Assembly: GCF_040183065.1 (NCBI RefSeq)
Contig: NC_091124.1
Coordinates: forward strand, 94,630,501 to 94,694,500
Source of the DNA: Periplaneta americana
Taxonomy: Eukaryota > Arthropoda > Insecta > Blattodea > Blattidae
DNA length: 64,000 nt
Direction of reading: 5' to 3'
The notes beneath the pieces were generated by a model. That model saw only the letters and a program-made list of their open reading frames with translations, was not told the origin of the DNA and did not search any database. This document shows positions 61,564-64,000 of this stretch, in pieces. The first letter of the stretch is position 1. Each line of letters opens with the position of its first letter. Both the position numbers and the translations under genes were made by a program.

Positions 61564-62189
61564 GGAGCATCCTAAATTAAATGAAACACGATCACTTAAA
61601 ATAACATTTAAAGTAAGTCCAATTTGTATATGAACCTTATTTTCGAACTTAAATCCACGAGTATATATGATATGTTTATACATTCACAAGTACTTTTCAG
61701 CACTACAACCATTTCGCTCTCAACTCACTCACTGCACTGGAACTACGACGCATTTCACTGACACTATCCTGATTTCACTAACACTTCAAAAACATTTCAC
61801 TGTTCAAATACTTTGCACTACCACTATAAAGCATAAAACTTCACTGGCACAACACACTTCTTCACTGATATAACACTTCAAATAACAAAACATCAATTAG
61901 GGCCTACACCCTTATTATTCCGTAGAATCGTACTTACAATTTTAAACTCAAAACCACTACATGAACGAATGCACATAACGTAATCGAAATCTTTAACATA
62001 AAGGCATTACTGTATACTGGAACTGTCAATAGGCCCTACGAATGTAACTCTGCAATACTGACAAAGTATTGAATTTAAACAAAGACTTTTTCAGTAGGCC
62101 TTATTGCGTTCACAGAAAAAAACTTATTCAGGATTTGAGTTACAACATATCAAAAGGGTAAAGTTTGATTCATAATACATATGTATATC
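61562..62189. other. intergenic, 'actt/cactg'-rich simple sequence
   Basis: 61690-61890 repeats loosely related 'cactgac', 'ttcactg' and 'aacactt' words. No coding block was seen. Confidence 0.4.
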
Positions 62190-62635
62190 TCTCCTATCAC
62201 TTCCCTATCCGTGCCGTGCCGTTCCATTAAATTACATGTTCTCCTAGCTCCTTCCTTTCTTTACCTATTCGTAACGTAAGACGTGTTCTCACTGTAGCGT
62301 CGCCATTCCTTTACCGTATGACGTTGCGTTCTCACTGTGTCATCTCCTTTTCCTTACTTATCCGTAACGTATGACGTTGTGTTTTCTTACTTATCCGTAC
62401 CGTATGACGTTGTTTTCTCACTGTAGCATATCCATTCCTTTACCCGTCCGTACAGTATGACAATTGTTTTCACTGTAGCATCCCCCTTCCCTTACTTATT
62501 CGTATCATATGACGTTGTGTTCTCATTGTAGCATCTCCCTTCGCCTAGCTATCCGTGCTGTATAAAATTGTATTGTCGCTATCTCCCTTCCCTTACGTAC
62601 CTACCCATACCGTATGGCGTTATGTTCTCAATGTA
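62190..62635. repeat. ~60-bp minisatellite, about seven units
   Basis: Units resemble 'ccgtatgacgttgtgttctc', then 'actgtagcatctccct' and 'tcccttacttatccgta', with diverged copies and length variation. No tRNA or protein signal. Confidence 0.85.
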
Positions 62636-63062
62636 CTTTAGTCTGGAATGTATGTTCGACCAAAGTCGAATATCACCTTTTGCTAATGTGGTCTGAAGTA
62701 AAAGTAAAGTTTGTGCTGTTATTCTGAATGGCGAAGAACATTTAAAATACAAATTTATTTGAAATTATTGTCATTCTATTTACTATTTTCGAAATCGTAT
62801 AGCACTAAACTTTGTCTCAGTATTTCACTGAACCCATCAAAGACCAAAATTTACCAAGGCAAGTATATTGTGATTCATTTGATTTTGCTTTTCGAAAAAC
62901 TCTTTACCACGAGGACTGGTCTCCTATTTTCTTGATAAACTGGATTATCGCTCTGTCGTACACTGTGATGGGTGTTTCTTGCGGTTTGTTCAAAGACTGA
63001 CAGACGACAGTGGTGGTGGCCAATAGTTTCTATTCTGTTTTCCTTGTTGGTAAGGATGAGGC

Positions 63063-63640
63063 ATTTTGAAACAGGGTGATTTGGTCAGATGAGAGGAAGA
63101 TAAATCTTTATAGTTCCGATGACATTCATAGGATATGGAGAAATCCCAACACAGATAGGGACAAAAACAACACATTACCTACAGTGAAACGCGGGGGTGG
63201 ATGCATACTATTGTGGGGATGTATGTCTGCAAATGGTGTGGAGAATATTGAGTTCAAAGATGGGATTACGAATAAGTATGTGTGCAATAACATTTTAAGG
63301 TCAAATGTTAGGCAGAGTGCACAAAAAAGTGTATATGTGTGTATGTTCCAACAAGACAATGACAGTAAACTTACTGCTCAAATCAAAAAGAATTGACTCA
63401 TATGGAACATATCTCAACAACTGCGAACATCTCCTCAATCACCAGGCTTAAATTCCATCGAATATTTATTTGAAATTTTGAAAAGGAGTGTGAGAAAGCA
63501 GAAGTGTACAACAATAGGGGATTTTAAACTTGTAGTGAGGAAAAAATGGGCTAAAATCAAATCAGAACAGTGTAAAAACTTGGTAAAATGAATGAGAATG
63601 AGATGCCAAGCAGTAATAAAGTCGAAAGGTTATGTTTTTT
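63063..63640 (+). pseudogene. Tc1-like transposase C-terminal half, decayed
   Basis: The plus strand reads LIWSDERKINLYSSDDIHRI, TVKRGGGCILLWGCMSANGV, YVCMFQQDNDSKLTAQIKKN, stop, then SPQSPGLNSIEYLFEILKRS. The catalytic Asp of WSDE, the Asp of QQDND and the Glu of SIEYLF are all present, 34-residue spacing region included, but an in-frame stop separates the last two. The N-terminal DNA-binding half is not recognisable upstream. Confidence 0.88.
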
Positions 63641-64000
63641 AAAATTGTAAATAATCAAAGTGTACAAACAAGACTGTTACATAGAAATTGGACATGTTTC
63701 TGTTTATTTTGTTTTGTTTAATTTATTCAGAAGTTTATATTTTATTTTTTGCATGAATATATTCCAAAGTCCATGTGTAATAGTTATCTCATATGAAAAG
63801 AAATTAAATTATATATTTTCATAAGATAAAATACCGTTTTATTTGGAAAATAGAACTGTACAAACAACACTATTGCATACTGTATGTATGGACGTGGTAA
63901 ACAAAAATCCTGCCGAGATATTTGGTATTTATATGTGCTGGATTAAAATGATAAATGATTCAGGTGAGTTTTCTGCTATTTCAACTACAAGTAGCAAATG
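63641..64000. other. right edge, AT-rich, nothing recognised
   Basis: AT-rich sequence after the Tc1-like relic. The right terminal repeat of that element could be here, but with no left end recognised it cannot be assigned. Confidence 0.35.

Noticed and set aside
62190-62635. CRISPR-like array of repeats
   Set aside because: Units are diverged and contiguous, with no unique spacers and no cas genes; the DNA is animal.

Overview
This is animal nuclear DNA, almost certainly from an insect. It has spliced genes with GT-AG introns, an AT-rich background, tRNA-derived SINEs, LINEs, a Penelope-like element, mariner/Tc1 and hAT transposons, and a TTAGG-type interstitial repeat. The repeat families resemble those I know from cockroach genomes, so Blattodea (Periplaneta-like) is my best guess. 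That guess rests on pattern recognition, not on a search. No bacterial gene, CRISPR array or rRNA is visible.

Only a small part of the window is host coding sequence. (1) On the minus strand at the left edge are the first two recognised coding exons (6729-6962 and 1358-1498) of a pseudouridine-5'-phosphate glycosidase (PsuG/IndA family); the rest lies beyond base 1. (2) On the plus strand, 18234-46202, is a complete 11-exon gene for an EFHC1-like protein with three DM10 domains, a microtubule inner protein of cilia and flagella. Every exon joins in phase to give 562 residues, but the C-terminal EF-hand of the vertebrate protein is absent. (3) At 59446-59565 is a candidate first coding exon with a signal peptide for an unidentified secreted or membrane protein.

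The rest is a dense, nested repeat landscape. 1-6728 is psuG intron DNA with LINE and hAT pieces. 7560-12543 is a nested SINE cluster. 13151-15624 holds a mariner and a Tc1-like element separated by 10 bp. 16771-17050 is a degenerate TTAGG array upstream of EFHC1. EFHC1 introns hold a ~105-bp minisatellite split by a second mariner (19925-22310), MITEs, LINEs, hAT and Tc1/mariner relics, an inverted pair of Penelope-like 3' ends (37525-38606), a DD41D-type element with ~175-bp inverted repeats (42677-43568) and long hairpins. 46203-64000 holds more SINEs, microsatellites, a bounded hAT element with an 8-bp target duplication (57021-58728), a LINE nested in a SINE (59776-60260), a ~60-bp minisatellite and a Tc1-like relic.

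The host genes have no obvious functional link. The unusual content is the architecture: several insertion orders can be read from target-site duplications, and two palindromic octamers, TAGGCCTA and TACCGGTA, recur far more often than base composition suggests.
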